In this document: positions 7,713-16,545 of the stretch, one piece after another
Numbering within the stretch: position 1 is the stretch's first letter
Layout of the letters: every line of letters begins with the position of its first letter
DNA from: Chara braunii
Lineage: Eukaryota > Streptophyta > Charophyceae > Charales > Characeae
NCBI GenBank assembly: GCA_003427395.1
Contig: BFEA01000439.1
Span: 1,310,365 to 1,337,737 of the forward strand
Length of the DNA: 27,373 bases
Direction of reading: 5' to 3'
Position numbers and translations under genes: made by a program
Notes under the pieces: generated by a model
Told to the model about the DNA's origin: nothing
The model's input: the letters and a program-made list of their open reading frames with translations, nothing else
Databases searched by the model: none

Positions 7713-7903
7713 GTTGAAGGAGAACAAATGTGGGAGGTAAAGGGCCCTTTACAAGGGGATGGAAAGTTGGGGGATGCCAAAAGTCAGCACAGTACGCAGT
7801 CTTGGTTNGTTGAAGGAGAACAAATGTGGGAGGTAAAGGGCCCTTTACAAGGGGATGGAAAGTTGGGGGATGCCAAAAGTCAGCACAGTACGCAGTCTTG
7901 GTT
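7713..7903 (+). repeat. 95-bp exact duplication flanking a single N (assembly artefact)
   Basis: 7713-7807 and 7809-7903 are identical by eye and separated only by N at 7808. This is the pattern left when two contigs with overlapping ends are joined in a scaffold without merging. The true sequence probably has one copy. Confidence 0.9.
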
Positions 7904-9230
7904 AGGATAACAAAGGAGAGACCCCTCGAGCTCCTGCTGCAGCAGTGAGTAAAGATGGGTATTATTGTTGTTTGTGCCCGCACTGGGGAGAGTGATCGTT
8001 AGGGAGGGAAATACTTGATCGTATTGCCGAGAGCCAGTGGCAAAAACCTCAGCGCCAAAGAACCGGGCTGTTTTTTTTGAAGTCGATAGCTGCTCTGGAT
8101 GCTGATGCAGGCTCACTCTTCCAACCCAGGAACGAGCTCGACGACGGTGATGTCTTCAGCCAGCAGTGGCGGCTGTCATTTGGACAAAGGGAGTGAACAT
8201 CTGTGGCCTTGTTTGTTGTGTGGGGTTAGAAGAAGAGTGTCATGCTGGCTGACTGACTTAACTGTCGGCGTAAGAGGTGGGAAATGTTTTGGCAACGTCG
8301 ACTTCAAATTTCTACTACGATATAACAAGCTCGCGGCGAACAGTACAGTTGCTCATTTTTCAGAACGCGCGGGGAAATGTGCCTGGAGGTGAAAGAAAAA
8401 GTCCTTTCTGCCGGCGATAATGCAGAGGTCGAATTCCCGTCAGGCTGGAGTAATCTGATGCAGTGTGGTGCCGAGCTGCAACGTGTTGGCCGAACGCACG
8501 CCAAAAGGGAACAACCCGCCTCAGCAATGCACACAACTATACGATTTGCCGTCCAAGCTTGAACTCTGAACGATCCTGCTCGCCACCGGGTAGCTGTAGT
8601 CGGTTGGGGATTGGTTTCGTCCCCGTGAGATCTGGGGTGCGAGTTTCGAGTTCCAGTCTACATTTAGTCTGGTCCCCTCCAATGAGGCCCAAGCTAATCG
8701 CTACTACCAGCAGTGCCATGCTATTTAGGTCTGACTCAGTAAGGTCTTCCACAATAATATTCACGCTGACTGCTCTCCTCTGCAGCAGGAGGGATGGCTT
8801 TTTTGAGGGCAGCCTATTGGTGGTTGCAGACAGTATTATCTCGATCGATCGATCGATTGTGATAGTTGGAGAGGATCTACCATTAGTGGTTTATATGTGG
8901 AATGAGGGCTTATCCTTATGTGAGCGCCTTTGAGGTTCAGCATAAAAGGGGGGGCTATATTTTGTACGAGGGTTTGTGTCAGACCTTCAACTTGACGCCC
9001 GAGCACTAGTCAGTTTTGTGGAACAACGCACAAATTGGCTATATTGGCTATTGGCTACTGGCTACTGGCTACTAGCTATTTGACAATTTGTAGCATGCTC
9101 AGGAGGTCTCATTTGATTCATGTAAATACAGTTTCGGAGTCAAAAGAGTCGGAAACTATAAAAGCATAGAAAGTGTTGAGCGCAGACTCTAGAGGAGCAT
9201 TGATTCTATAGTTATTAGCTGTGCAGATTT
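7904..9230. other. Stretch without recognisable gene
   Basis: Several open frames up to ~155 codons occur, but none shows a known motif or convincing codon pattern. Short repeats: CGATCGATCGATCGAT near 8841 and GGCTACTGGCTACT at ~9050-9075. Confidence 0.4.
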
Positions 9231-9241
9231 GCCACACACAC

Positions 9242-9244
<3 letters not shown>

Positions 9245-9283
<39 letters not shown>
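9245..9283 (+). repeat. Poly-T run
   Basis: About 39 T in a row. It could be the A-tail of a minus-strand retroposon, but no tRNA-like head was found at higher coordinates. Confidence 0.7.
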
Positions 9284-9286
<3 letters not shown>

Positions 9287-9633
9287 TGGTTACATGGCAC
9301 AGAAGTTTGATGATACTCTACATTGGGGTCCTTGTTTTTTTTGTAACACTTTATAAGGCTGTTCCTGATTATTTGAAAGTTGAAACTACTATCATGGCCA
9401 CATACTCCTTCATTCGTACCTGAATGACAGCTTGGACAGTGATACTGAAATAACCTTCGTGTGTGTCAATTGCAAATCTCAGCAGATTCAGGCCAATGAA
9501 CATGATAACAGTGAGAATGAAGAACAGGTTGCAGGGAGCTGTTAAATTTGCTTCGAGGAAGACCGGCGCTACTAATTATTATTACAGTAATAACAAGTGC
9601 GCGTCGTGCGTGGGGCATTCGTTAGGGAAGTTA

Positions 9634-9774
9634 GACCGCCAGTACCTCCATGTTTTTAGGCAGTTAACACGGTGGCTGAATCGGTGTGCCGAGCGGGTCC
9701 GTATGCATTTGCGTCAGAGCCTCCTCAGAGGGGGCCTAAGACCCCCTGGGGGTACTGGTGGTTTAAACCACCAC
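9634..9774. mobile_element. MITE family 2-like copy, diverged
   Basis: Bounded by ACCGCCAGTACCTCC and GGGGGTACTGGTGGTTT, the family-2 terminal repeats. The interior differs from the 398-557 copy. It abuts the next element at a shared TTTAAA. Confidence 0.6.
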
Positions 9775-9943
9775 TACCTGCAGGCCTCCGCATTTCAAGT
9801 AGTAGCCTACAAGGTGAAAGTGTCAGGAGGCGCTGCTGGACCCGCCGTCGATAAATTTTCCATCGGCGCCATCGGTGCATTGCAGGTCTCCAGACTTCGT
9901 GGAGCCTTTTCAACGACAGACGTGCGGCAGGTTGTGGTGGTTT
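9775..9943. mobile_element. MITE family 2-like copy, abutting the previous one
   Basis: Bounded by AAACCACCACTACCTGC and GCAGGTTGTGGTGGTTT, an inverted pair with one central mismatch. The junction with the upstream copy forms a near-perfect 28-base palindrome centred on TTTAAA at 9772-9777. Confidence 0.6.
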
Positions 9944-9944
9944 A

Positions 9945-10900
9945 ACCGTTTAAGAAAGAATGGCCGCAAAAGGGGTGGAGAGGCACTTAAAACTTGTAGG
10001 AAGAAAGGGTCATGAGCATGTTGGCCAGGATAGAGGAGGATTTCGTGGGTGTTATAGAATTGAGGGCTCCGTTTAGAGAGATCGGGTTGAGTAACCAGGG
10101 GACTGAGTGCAAGCTCACAGTCAGGCAGGTAGGTGCGTGGACTAAAAAAAAAACAAAACTTGGCGTGGACTTATAGATCTACACGTGCCACATGCCCATT
10201 TTGGGGGGGAGATGCTACCGGTAGAATGATCTGTGGGCCTTATCGGAGTGGAAAAGGCGTGGAATAGAAGTGGGTTGGAAAGATTCTCTGCAAGGGACTC
10301 CCTTATGGGGGAGCTAGACCCCTTATTACTGCCGTTCGAGGAACTTGGATGTACACCGTGTTTATTATTATTATTATTATATAATATATCGTCAAATAGA
10401 ACTGCCCGGTAAACCGTAGGCAGAGAGGGAGAAGAGGACAACAAACGAGGGGCTGTGACAATATAATGTATACTATGTTTTTGTAGCTAGTACATTCTTA
10501 GTACTTTTATTTCTGGTGAGGATTTCACACACCCTTATAGTTTTATATCCGGAGTAAACAAGGGATGACACTCTGCATCAATGGAACGGAGCAGTTGGCA
10601 ACATGGCACCCTGTTGAAGGGCATACTCGCAGTAGGACCTTCTGGACGAACCTGGCTGTAACTGCGGTGAAGTGCATCCAGGATAGTCCCAGTGTGGGTA
10701 TGGCCGAAGTCATGACACATTTTGCCGATTGTCGTTCTTCATTGTTCTCCCCAACTTCTGCATTCTAGTAGTTCACTCTTGTTTGATGTGGTTTGACAGC
10801 ACATCTCACAAAATCCTTTCTTGTACTGTTCTCTCTGTTTGGTGTTTTCTGTTGTCGACTTTGCGATTGCACCCGTGTGCTTTTTTTTCCCTCCAAAAGG
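9945..10900. other. Stretch without recognisable gene
   Basis: No coding or RNA signature. It contains a TTA microsatellite at ~10362-10382 running into TATAATATA. Confidence 0.4.
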
Positions 10901-10918
10901 AAAACAGTTTTTTTCTAG

Positions 10919-10995
10919 GCTGCCCCGGCGCCCGGCCGGGCGGACCCCGGCCGGTTGGGCCCGGGGGGGTCCGCCCGGGTGAACCGGGCGACGCA
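10919..10995. other. GC-rich block next to the adapter
   Basis: An abrupt block made almost only of G and C (CCCGGCCGGGCGG, GGGCCCGGGGGGGTCCGCCC), unlike the rest of the window, followed by a poly-T run and then the adapter junction. It may be chimeric or low-quality sequence. Confidence 0.5.
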
Positions 10996-11050
10996 AAAAC
11001 AGGGCCAGGATTTTTTTTTTTTTTTTTTTTGTGGTGGGGCTGTGCTGCGC

Positions 11051-11088
11051 CTGTCTCTTATACACATCTAGATGTGTATAAGAGACAG
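11051..11088. other. Tn5 mosaic-end junction adapter (Nextera mate-pair) left in the assembly
   Basis: CTGTCTCTTATACACATCT is followed directly by its reverse complement, 19 + 19 bases. This is exactly the circularisation junction of Nextera mate-pair libraries. Translated, it gives the familiar contaminant peptide SYTHLDVYKRQ. The DNA left and right of it was joined by library preparation, so adjacency is not proven. Confidence 0.97.
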
Positions 11089-11096
11089 GTTGAAAT

Positions 11097-11423
11097 ACAG
11101 ACCCAAGTTCGAATCCAGATGGGCCTAGATGTATGCAATGAAGGTTGTTTTTTTTTTTTTTTTTTTTTTTTTTCAATCAAGTAATTCTAAGTTACCTGGG
11201 GCTGGGGCTGGGGCTGGGGCCAACAACGCGATGATGATATCTCAATGCCCTAGTTCAAACTCCACTGGATTGGAATACAGACCCTAGGTAGTTCAAACCC
11301 CAGTGGATTGAATTGAAATACAGACCCTAGGTAGTTCGAACCCCAGTTCGAACCGCAGTGGATTCAGGGAGCAGATGAGTGAAATATAGAAAGAGGAAGG
11401 AGAAAAGGAAGGGAGGGGGAAAA

Positions 11424-11498
<75 letters not shown>

Positions 11499-11500
11499 AA
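11097..11500 (+). mobile_element. SINE-like fragments with repeated B-boxes and an (AAAT)n tail
   Basis: B-box-like AGTTCGAATCCAGATG at ~11104 is followed by a poly-T run (11147-11173), then the family-1 body (CTAAGTTACCTGGGGCTGGG, GATGATGATATCTCAATGCC). After it, GGTAGTTCAAACCCCAGTGG and GGTAGTTCGAACCCCAG are tandemly repeated, ending in ~80 bases of AAAT repeat at 11420-11500. This looks like several truncated or nested copies. Confidence 0.55.
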
Positions 11501-11515
11501 TTCCCGTGCACCAAT

Positions 11516-11694
11516 TGGTCTTAGCTCAGCAGTTGGTACACCGCTGATAACTCTCGAAATATAGACCTGAGTTCGAACTCCACTGAGAGCAAATGACGAA
11601 AATACAGAGGTGAGATCTGAACTACATAGGCCCGGTCAGCTCGACAATGATACCTCAAGGTCTGTTGCTTTAAAAAAAATAAAAAATAAAAAAT
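11516..11694 (+). mobile_element. SINE-like element, family 1, near full length
   Basis: A-box-like TAGCTCAGCAGTTGGTACAC at 11522, B-box-like GAGTTCGAACTCC at ~11570, body CATAGGCCCGGTCAGCTCG and CAATGATACCTCAAG, then an A-rich tail TAAAAAAAATAAAAAATAAA to 11694. About 180 bp, non-coding, plus strand. The head resembles a tRNA, but the stems do not close, so it is not a tRNA gene. Confidence 0.75.
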
Positions 11695-11708
11695 CCGCGC
11701 TACCCAGC

Positions 11709-11857
11709 CATGTGGCGGCAGGGGTGGGGTGGATATCATTCCACTTTTGAACACCGTGTCCTGGACAGGCTCTTGAGGCCGAGGTCCCTCGTTCCAATCT
11801 GTGCTTGCACGGAGGAGGGCTTGGGCCCAGACGTACGGAATCCGTACTACTGTGGAA
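11709..11857 (+). mobile_element. SINE-like element, family 2, deleted copy
   Basis: GCAGGGGTGGGGTGGATATCA, then CCACTTTTGAACACCGTGTC, then TGTGCTTGCACGGAGGAGGG and CCCAGACGTACGGAATCC match the copy at 12053-12222. The A-box half is lost. Confidence 0.6.
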
Positions 11858-11920
11858 GCGCCCGTGAACTGCGGGCATTGATAAGTCCCGTCTGAGTGAG
11901 GGGGTAAGAGTACCAGCGGG

Positions 11921-12004
11921 GGTTACGTGCTGACTACAGAGGGAAGTGTACGAGAATTGCGGGGTTACGTGCTGACTACAGAGCGAAGTGTACGAGAATT
12001 GCGG
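11921..12004 (+). repeat. 42-bp tandem duplication
   Basis: Two units of 42 bases starting GGTTACGTGCTGACTACAGA, differing at one base (GGGAAG against GCGAAG). Confidence 0.95.
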
Positions 12005-12052
12005 TGTCCGTGGGTGTTGCGTGTGGTGTGTGTTGAGTTGGACACTAAGCCT

Positions 12053-12222
12053 TGCAGGGGTGGGGTGGATATCACGACCGGTACGATTCCACTTTTGAAC
12101 ACCGTGTCCTGGCTGTAGTGGTTAAGAGACTTGGCTCTTGAGTCCGAGGTCGCCGGTTCGAATCTGTGCTTGCACGGAGGAGGGCTTGGGCCCAGACGTA
12201 CGGAATCCATACTACATGTGGC
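12053..12222 (+). mobile_element. SINE-like element, family 2
   Basis: A-box-like GGCTGTAGTGGTTAAGAGAC at ~12112, B-box-like GCCGGTTCGAATC at ~12151, then a body shared with the copy at 11709-11857 (TGCACGGAGGAGGGCTTGGG). The tRNA-like spacing of the two boxes (~40 bases) fits a tRNA-derived retroposon. The head differs from family 1, so a second founding tRNA is likely. Confidence 0.65.
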
Positions 12223-12448
12223 GGAACGGTACACATATGTGATCTTAAACAGATTATGAGTTCAAACCCTGGTGGATGAATCAGATGGATACAAGAATGA
12301 ATCAGATGGATACAAGAATAACGTAAGGGGCTATACCCCCTTCTTAAAAAAGAAAAAAAAAAAAAGAAAAAAGGAAAAATCCTGCGCGGGACTGAATTGT
12401 ACACTGGTCCTTTGGGACATCTCCGTTAAAATTGGAATTGTACACCAA

Positions 12449-12631
12449 CAGGCCTACTTGCTCAGTTGGTAGACACAATGAACTGTCGAAATACGAATCA
12501 GACCCAAGTTCGAATTCAGATGCAATCAGATGACCAAAATAAAGTCATTCTGAGTGACCTGGGGCCCCTCCGTTCCATGATTATATCTTCTTCTTCTTCT
12601 TCTTCTTCTTTTTTTTTTTTTTTTTTTTTTT
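12449..12631 (+). mobile_element. SINE-like element, family 1, with (TTC)n/T tail
   Basis: A-box-like TTGCTCAGTTGGTAGACA, B-box-like AAGTTCGAATTCAGATG at ~12506, body AAAGTCATTCTGAGTGACCT and GGGGCC...ATGATTATATC, then TTC repeats ending in T. Same order of parts as the copy at 11516, but with a T-rich instead of an A-rich end. Confidence 0.7.
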
Positions 12632-12856
12632 GCCATGTTAATCTTTTCTCTATCGCTCCAAATTTTAACGGATGAAAAAAAAATAAAAAAATTAACGGAT
12701 GTCCCGGGGCCAAGTCCCACTTACCTGAATCCACAATTTCCGACCTTCGATTAGCAAGATCGACGGCCAGAAATGAAGAATCAGCGTAAGAGGGACTTGG
12801 GCCCCAAAGGACCCATGATGATATCTCCTCAACGCCGTTGTCCTTTATTAGATAAG

Positions 12857-13166
12857 AAAGGAAGAAAGAAAGAAAGAAAAAAAGAGAATCAAGGGGGGGG
12901 GGGAGGAATAAAAAAGAAAAAAAAAGAAAAAAGAAAAAAAAGAAAAAAAAGAAAAAAAAGAAAAAAAAGAAAAAAGGGAAAAAAAAGAAGAAAAAAAAGA
13001 AAAAAGAAAAGAAAAAAAAAGAAAAAAGAAAAAAGAAAAAAGAAAAAAGAAAATGGAACGCTGCAGAGAAGATTTAGAATACCGCCCTGCGAACGAGGAG
13101 GACGCGCGTAAATCGAGAAACGGTCCCAAAAAAAAGGAAAAGAAAAAGAAAAAGAAAAAGAAAAGA
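12857..13166 (+). repeat. A-rich GAAAA low-complexity tract
   Basis: Long runs of GAAAAAA units (12857-13050 and 13126-13166) with a short non-repeat piece between them. They give long Lys/Glu or Phe/Ser open frames that are not genes. Likely retroposon tails. Confidence 0.85.
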
Positions 13167-13167
13167 A

Positions 13168-13300
13168 TGGTACACTCATCAACTGTCGGTAAACAGGTCC
13201 GAGTTCGAATCCTGATGCGATCGGGTTAAGGGAAGTGACTTGAATCAGCCTGTCCTTGGCCAGCTCGATGATGATATCAATTTTCGAGGCCGTCGGCCTT
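13168..13300 (+). mobile_element. SINE-like remnant, family 1
   Basis: B-box-like GAGTTCGAATCCTGATG at 13201, then GGAAGTGACTTGAATCAGCC and GGCCAGCTCGATGATGATATC, matching the family-1 body. The A-box part is worn (GGTACACTC). The right end runs into G's and a single N at 13313. Confidence 0.6.
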
Positions 13301-13319
13301 TTTAGGGGGGGGNCATCCC

Positions 13320-13601
13320 TTCATTTCCGGTCTTTTCCTCTTGAAACACCAGCCCCCTCTTTGCACATGAAGAGAAATTTCAAGTTAATCACCCCCCCCG
13401 CCGATCTATCCCTGATTCGTACCTTCATAGTCTGTTCCCCGTAAACCACCAGTGCCCTTGTTCACAAAAAAACGGGACCTTATGGTCCTGGTCCTGTGCC
13501 ATTCCGGGGAGGTTCAGTCTGGTTGGTTTTGTTTTCAGAGTTATGCACTCGTCTGAGTTGATTGGGATTTGAACTGAGGTCATGTCGTAGGTTTACAACA
13601 T

Positions 13602-13649
<48 letters not shown>

Positions 13650-14280
13650 ATCCTTCCATCGGTCGAAGGATCCCTGGACAGCGTTGGAGTAAGGATTGAC
13701 TGTCAGCTTGCCGCCCTCATAGGATTCCCGTCAGGCTCACTTCCCGAGTCTTCCAGCTAAGATTGAGAACCAGAATCGTCGGAGAGGTCTGTGACCTCCT
13801 TCTCGCAACCCTCCTTTCCTCATCTGTTGTGTTGATCTCATAATTACAACCCAGAACCAAGCAAAGGAGCCCAAGTGAGTCATTAACAGCGCCTCAGAAC
13901 CTATCTTGTCGAAAGTAAAATTTTCCAGTCCCGAATGAATTTATCCGTTACCGCCAGGCTGGTACATGGAAACGCATGTATACGATCGCAAGTCCTTGTA
14001 GAAGGGTCCCAATACGGATGTCTTAAGTTTTGGTGCTTAGGAATCTGACGAGATGGGGCATTGCTGTCGTCATGGGTTAGCTTTCCTGTCCTTCCTTTTT
14101 TCAAATTATACAAGCAAAAAGGGCGCACCGTGGCTCTGTCACAACGGAAAATGCAATATCAGGCCTCCGCATTGTTTGTTTTGTTTTTTTTGTTTTGTTT
14201 TGAGTGCGTGGAGGGGGAAAAAGTGAATCATGGAAACAAGAACATGAGGGAGAGATAGGAATGTTGTATTTCACGACAGA
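13320..14280. other. Stretch without recognisable gene
   Basis: Apart from the CA microsatellite and an AAACCACCAGTGCCC word at ~13443 that resembles a lone MITE-family-2 end, nothing was recognised. Confidence 0.4.
13598..13647 (+). repeat. CA microsatellite
   Basis: An uninterrupted run of ~25 CA dinucleotides. Confidence 0.95.
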
Positions 14281-14299
14281 AACGCTGACGACCACATGG

Positions 14300-14700
14300 G
14301 TATGAGAGAACGAAGATGAGATGTATACAAAACAGAATGGACATTAACAGATAGTAAAATCAATCAGAATTGGCAGGGAGACTGCCGTGCTCCTTGCTTT
14401 GCAGCTTGTGTCTCTTTCTCTCTACATAGACACACGGATACGGCTGATGTGCTCCCTTTCTCTCTGTTTCTCTGTCTGCCTCTCTCTTTCTATCTCCCTC
14501 TCTCTTTCCTGACCATGAGATGGATATGACGCAATGGAGATTAGATGTTTACCATGCAGAATGAATATCTATTGGCACTCAGTGACAATTTACAATTTGG
14601 ATTGACACAGTTTGCTTTGCACTTTGTGTCTTTTCCTCTCTACATATACACACAGATAGACTCGACGTGTCTCTTTGTCGTATACAGGTTTGATCTGTCT
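14300..14700 (+). repeat. Two copies of a ~170-bp repeat (third copy inverted at 24441-24610)
   Basis: Copies at ~14300-14460 and ~14520-14700 share GATGAGATGTATAC/GATTAGATGTTTAC at the start, then CTTTGCACTTTGTGTCTTT and CTCTCTACATATACACACAG. The copy next to the 5' LTR is on the opposite strand. Confidence 0.65.
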
Positions 14701-14792
14701 TTTTGTGTTTTTCTTTCTTGCACCTCTGTCTCTCTCTCTTTTCCCTTTCTGTTTCTTTCTTTCTCTCTCTCTCTCTCTCAATTGTCTTTTCC

Positions 14793-14795
<3 letters not shown>

Positions 14796-14882
<87 letters not shown>

Positions 14883-14998
14883 NNNNNNNNNNNNNNNNNN
14901 NNNNNNNNNNNNNNNNNNNNNNNNNNNNNNNNNNNNNNNNNNNNNNNNNNNNNNNNNNNNNNNNNNNNNNNNGAGAGAGAGAGAGAGAGAGAGAGAGA
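14796..14998 (+). repeat. GA microsatellite with a 90-N gap
   Basis: GA repeats on both sides of N's at 14883-14972. A CT run at ~14760-14780 precedes it in inverted sense, so single strands could fold back. True length unknown. Confidence 0.95.
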
Positions 14999-14999
14999 A

Positions 15000-15057
15000 C
15001 AAGGAAAATGAGCAATAGCGAACTTCAGAAATCAAACAGCATCATACCCATGATGCC

Positions 15058-15111
<54 letters not shown>

Positions 15112-15112
15112 C
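15000..15112 (+). repeat. Duplicated LTR end plus GATA and GA microsatellites
   Basis: 15000-15055 repeats the outermost bases of the LTR (CAAGGAAAATGAGCAATAGC). It continues into eight GATA units, probably grown from the LTR's own CAGATAG, then GA units. Its CAATAGCGAAC variant matches the far LTR (23524) rather than the adjacent one (CGATAGTGAAC). Confidence 0.85.
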
Positions 15113-16049
15113 ACAAGGAAAATGAGCGATAGTGAACTTCAGAAATCAAACAGCATCATACCCATGAGACCAGATAGTCGTGACCTCGAACCAATAGCAG
15201 AATTGCATCACGAGTTCCACCAAATAAGAGCACAGCGAAAGCTCATAATTGACAATGCTGGAATAGTCTCATCATCATCAACAAAGAACCAATGTCGATA
15301 TCCTATCTGGCGCTCGGCGCCCAGACTACAGATGGCAGATCCTATCTAGCCTATCTACAATGCCGCTGATGACGTTAACAGCTCCCCGAAGTACGAGCAG
15401 ACCTCGGCCAATGCCGTTCGCCTCAAGCACCAGGTCTGTTTCTCGTATCACTCACAACCTCGATCCCCGACTCACAGATGCCACATGCACCCAAGAACCA
15501 CCGTGCACCCCATCCAGCATACAGCAGCGCAGCTCGGCTATGGCTGCCTGTTCCTTCCAGCTCGCCCGTGAGCGCGTGAGCACTGGCCAGCGTTAGCGCA
15601 GCAGCGCTTGCGCAGCATGCAGCCAGTGCCCGAATGCCTAATGCGTGGGCAGGCCCTTTCCTAAATGGAAGTGGCCTGCCTGCTTGCGTGCAGCCTGGCT
15701 GTGCTGGGCCCCTGCCCAGAAGCTTCCGTTAGGCTCAGCGAGGCTGAGCCCCAGTCTAAACGAATCAGGCCCTGGGCCGCTGGTGGTTGCCCGTGTCCAA
15801 CTGCCCGCGGCCTGTGTTCGGTCCATGTTGCGAATCTGGCCCAGGGCCTGCCTCAGTTTCATCCAAAAGAGGTAGCCTGGGCCTGGGTGCTCTCAACCAA
15901 CTGGCGCTGTGCAACTGCCTGAATTTCCCCAGTTGCGTGGTGACCCCAAAAATAGGCCTGTAGGCCTTGGTCGAGCCTGCCTTCACTTAGGGCGGCCGAC
16001 TGTTCTGAAAAGAGGGCGAGTAGGGCGTATCGAGGCCTTGAGCCTCGCA
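15113..16049 (-). repeat. 3' LTR of the gypsy element
   Basis: 937 bp, a direct repeat of 23524-24440. On the minus strand it begins TGCGAGGCTCAAGG, right after the polypurine tract, and ends at CCTTG next to microsatellite. It has ~20 bases more than the other LTR, from small insertions around 15565-15620. Confidence 0.93.
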
Positions 16050-16060
16050 TTCCCTCCTCC
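16050..16060 (-). other. Polypurine tract
   Basis: Minus-strand GGAGGAGGGAA directly abuts the TG of the 3' LTR, the expected place for the plus-strand primer of reverse transcription. Confidence 0.85.
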
Positions 16061-16095
16061 ATACTTCGCTAGTTCTCTGAGAAGCTTATTCAATC

Positions 16096-16545
16096 TGGCG
16101 CTTTCCTTTCTGCAGCAACTTCTCGTAGTGGGCGACAACCTGCGGTGCGGTCTGCATCAGTTCATCCCGTGTGAACCATCTATCCTCCTTTGGATCGGTG
16201 TGATGTCTGAACCGAACTCAGTATTGCAGCTTCAGGACGTCTCCTGCCTGTTGGTCTTGGAACTGGCATTTCCCTGTGGTCAACGATGTCATCGATGTCG
16301 ACCTCTCCATCCATGGTTGGGGGCAGCATTGAGCGACGAGAAGGAAATTGGTCAGTCTCCTTGAAAGGTGCGAGCTTAGAGGCGTGAAAGACTGGGTAAG
16401 TGCGAAGGTGACCAGGGATTTGAATTACATATGAAGGCCCATCCGGATCATTCCCAATAACATCTAGAACCTCCCAGGGTCCAAAGTATTGTGGCATGAG
16501 CTTGCGGGAGATCCCGTGCTCCTGACCCCGTTTTGAGGACTTAAC
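16096..16545 (-). pseudogene. Integrase C-terminal GPY domain and chromodomain-like tail
   Basis: Minus strand: MPQYFGPWEVLDVIGN, then PSYVIQIPGHLRTYPVFHAS and KLAPFKETDQFPSRRSMLPP, the GPY/F module typical of chromoviruses. After EVDIDDIVDHREMPVPRP a frameshift occurs. In the other frame a stop replaces a likely Trp, followed by VRFRHHTDPKEDRWFTRDEL and VVAHYEKL, consistent with the Trp/acidic end of a chromodomain. In intact elements the chromodomain steers insertion toward marked chromatin. A stop (TAG at ~16546) where Trp is expected lies just upstream. Confidence 0.75.

Noticed and set aside
8463-8933. 156-codon plus-strand open frame
   Set aside because: No motif, no supporting context, and overlapping frames of similar length exist; likely chance.
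10729-11184. Open frames of ~150 codons on both strands containing SYTHLDVYKRQ
   Set aside because: The peptide is the translated Nextera junction adapter; the frames are artefacts.
11522-11585. Possible tRNA gene at the TAGCTCAG...GTTCGAACTCC unit
   Set aside because: No closing acceptor stem; shared downstream body and A-rich tail point to a SINE.
12106-12170. Possible tRNA gene (A-box and B-box at tRNA spacing)
   Set aside because: Acceptor and other stems do not pair, and a diverged copy with the same non-tRNA body exists at 11709; better explained as a SINE.
11923-12310. CRISPR-like repeats
   Set aside because: Only two adjacent units each (42 bp and ~23 bp) without spacers, in a eukaryotic context.
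12773-13111. Lys/Arg/Glu-rich open frame
   Set aside because: Produced by GAAAA low-complexity sequence, with no stop codons because of composition.
14590-15067. Glu-Arg or Ser-Leu repeat open frames
   Set aside because: Translation of the GA microsatellite through a gap of N's.
15360-16364. Plus-strand open frames of 75-150 codons, partly repeated at 23781-24312
   Set aside because: They lie in the two LTRs and across integrase sequence on the other strand; they are mirrored because the LTRs are repeats.
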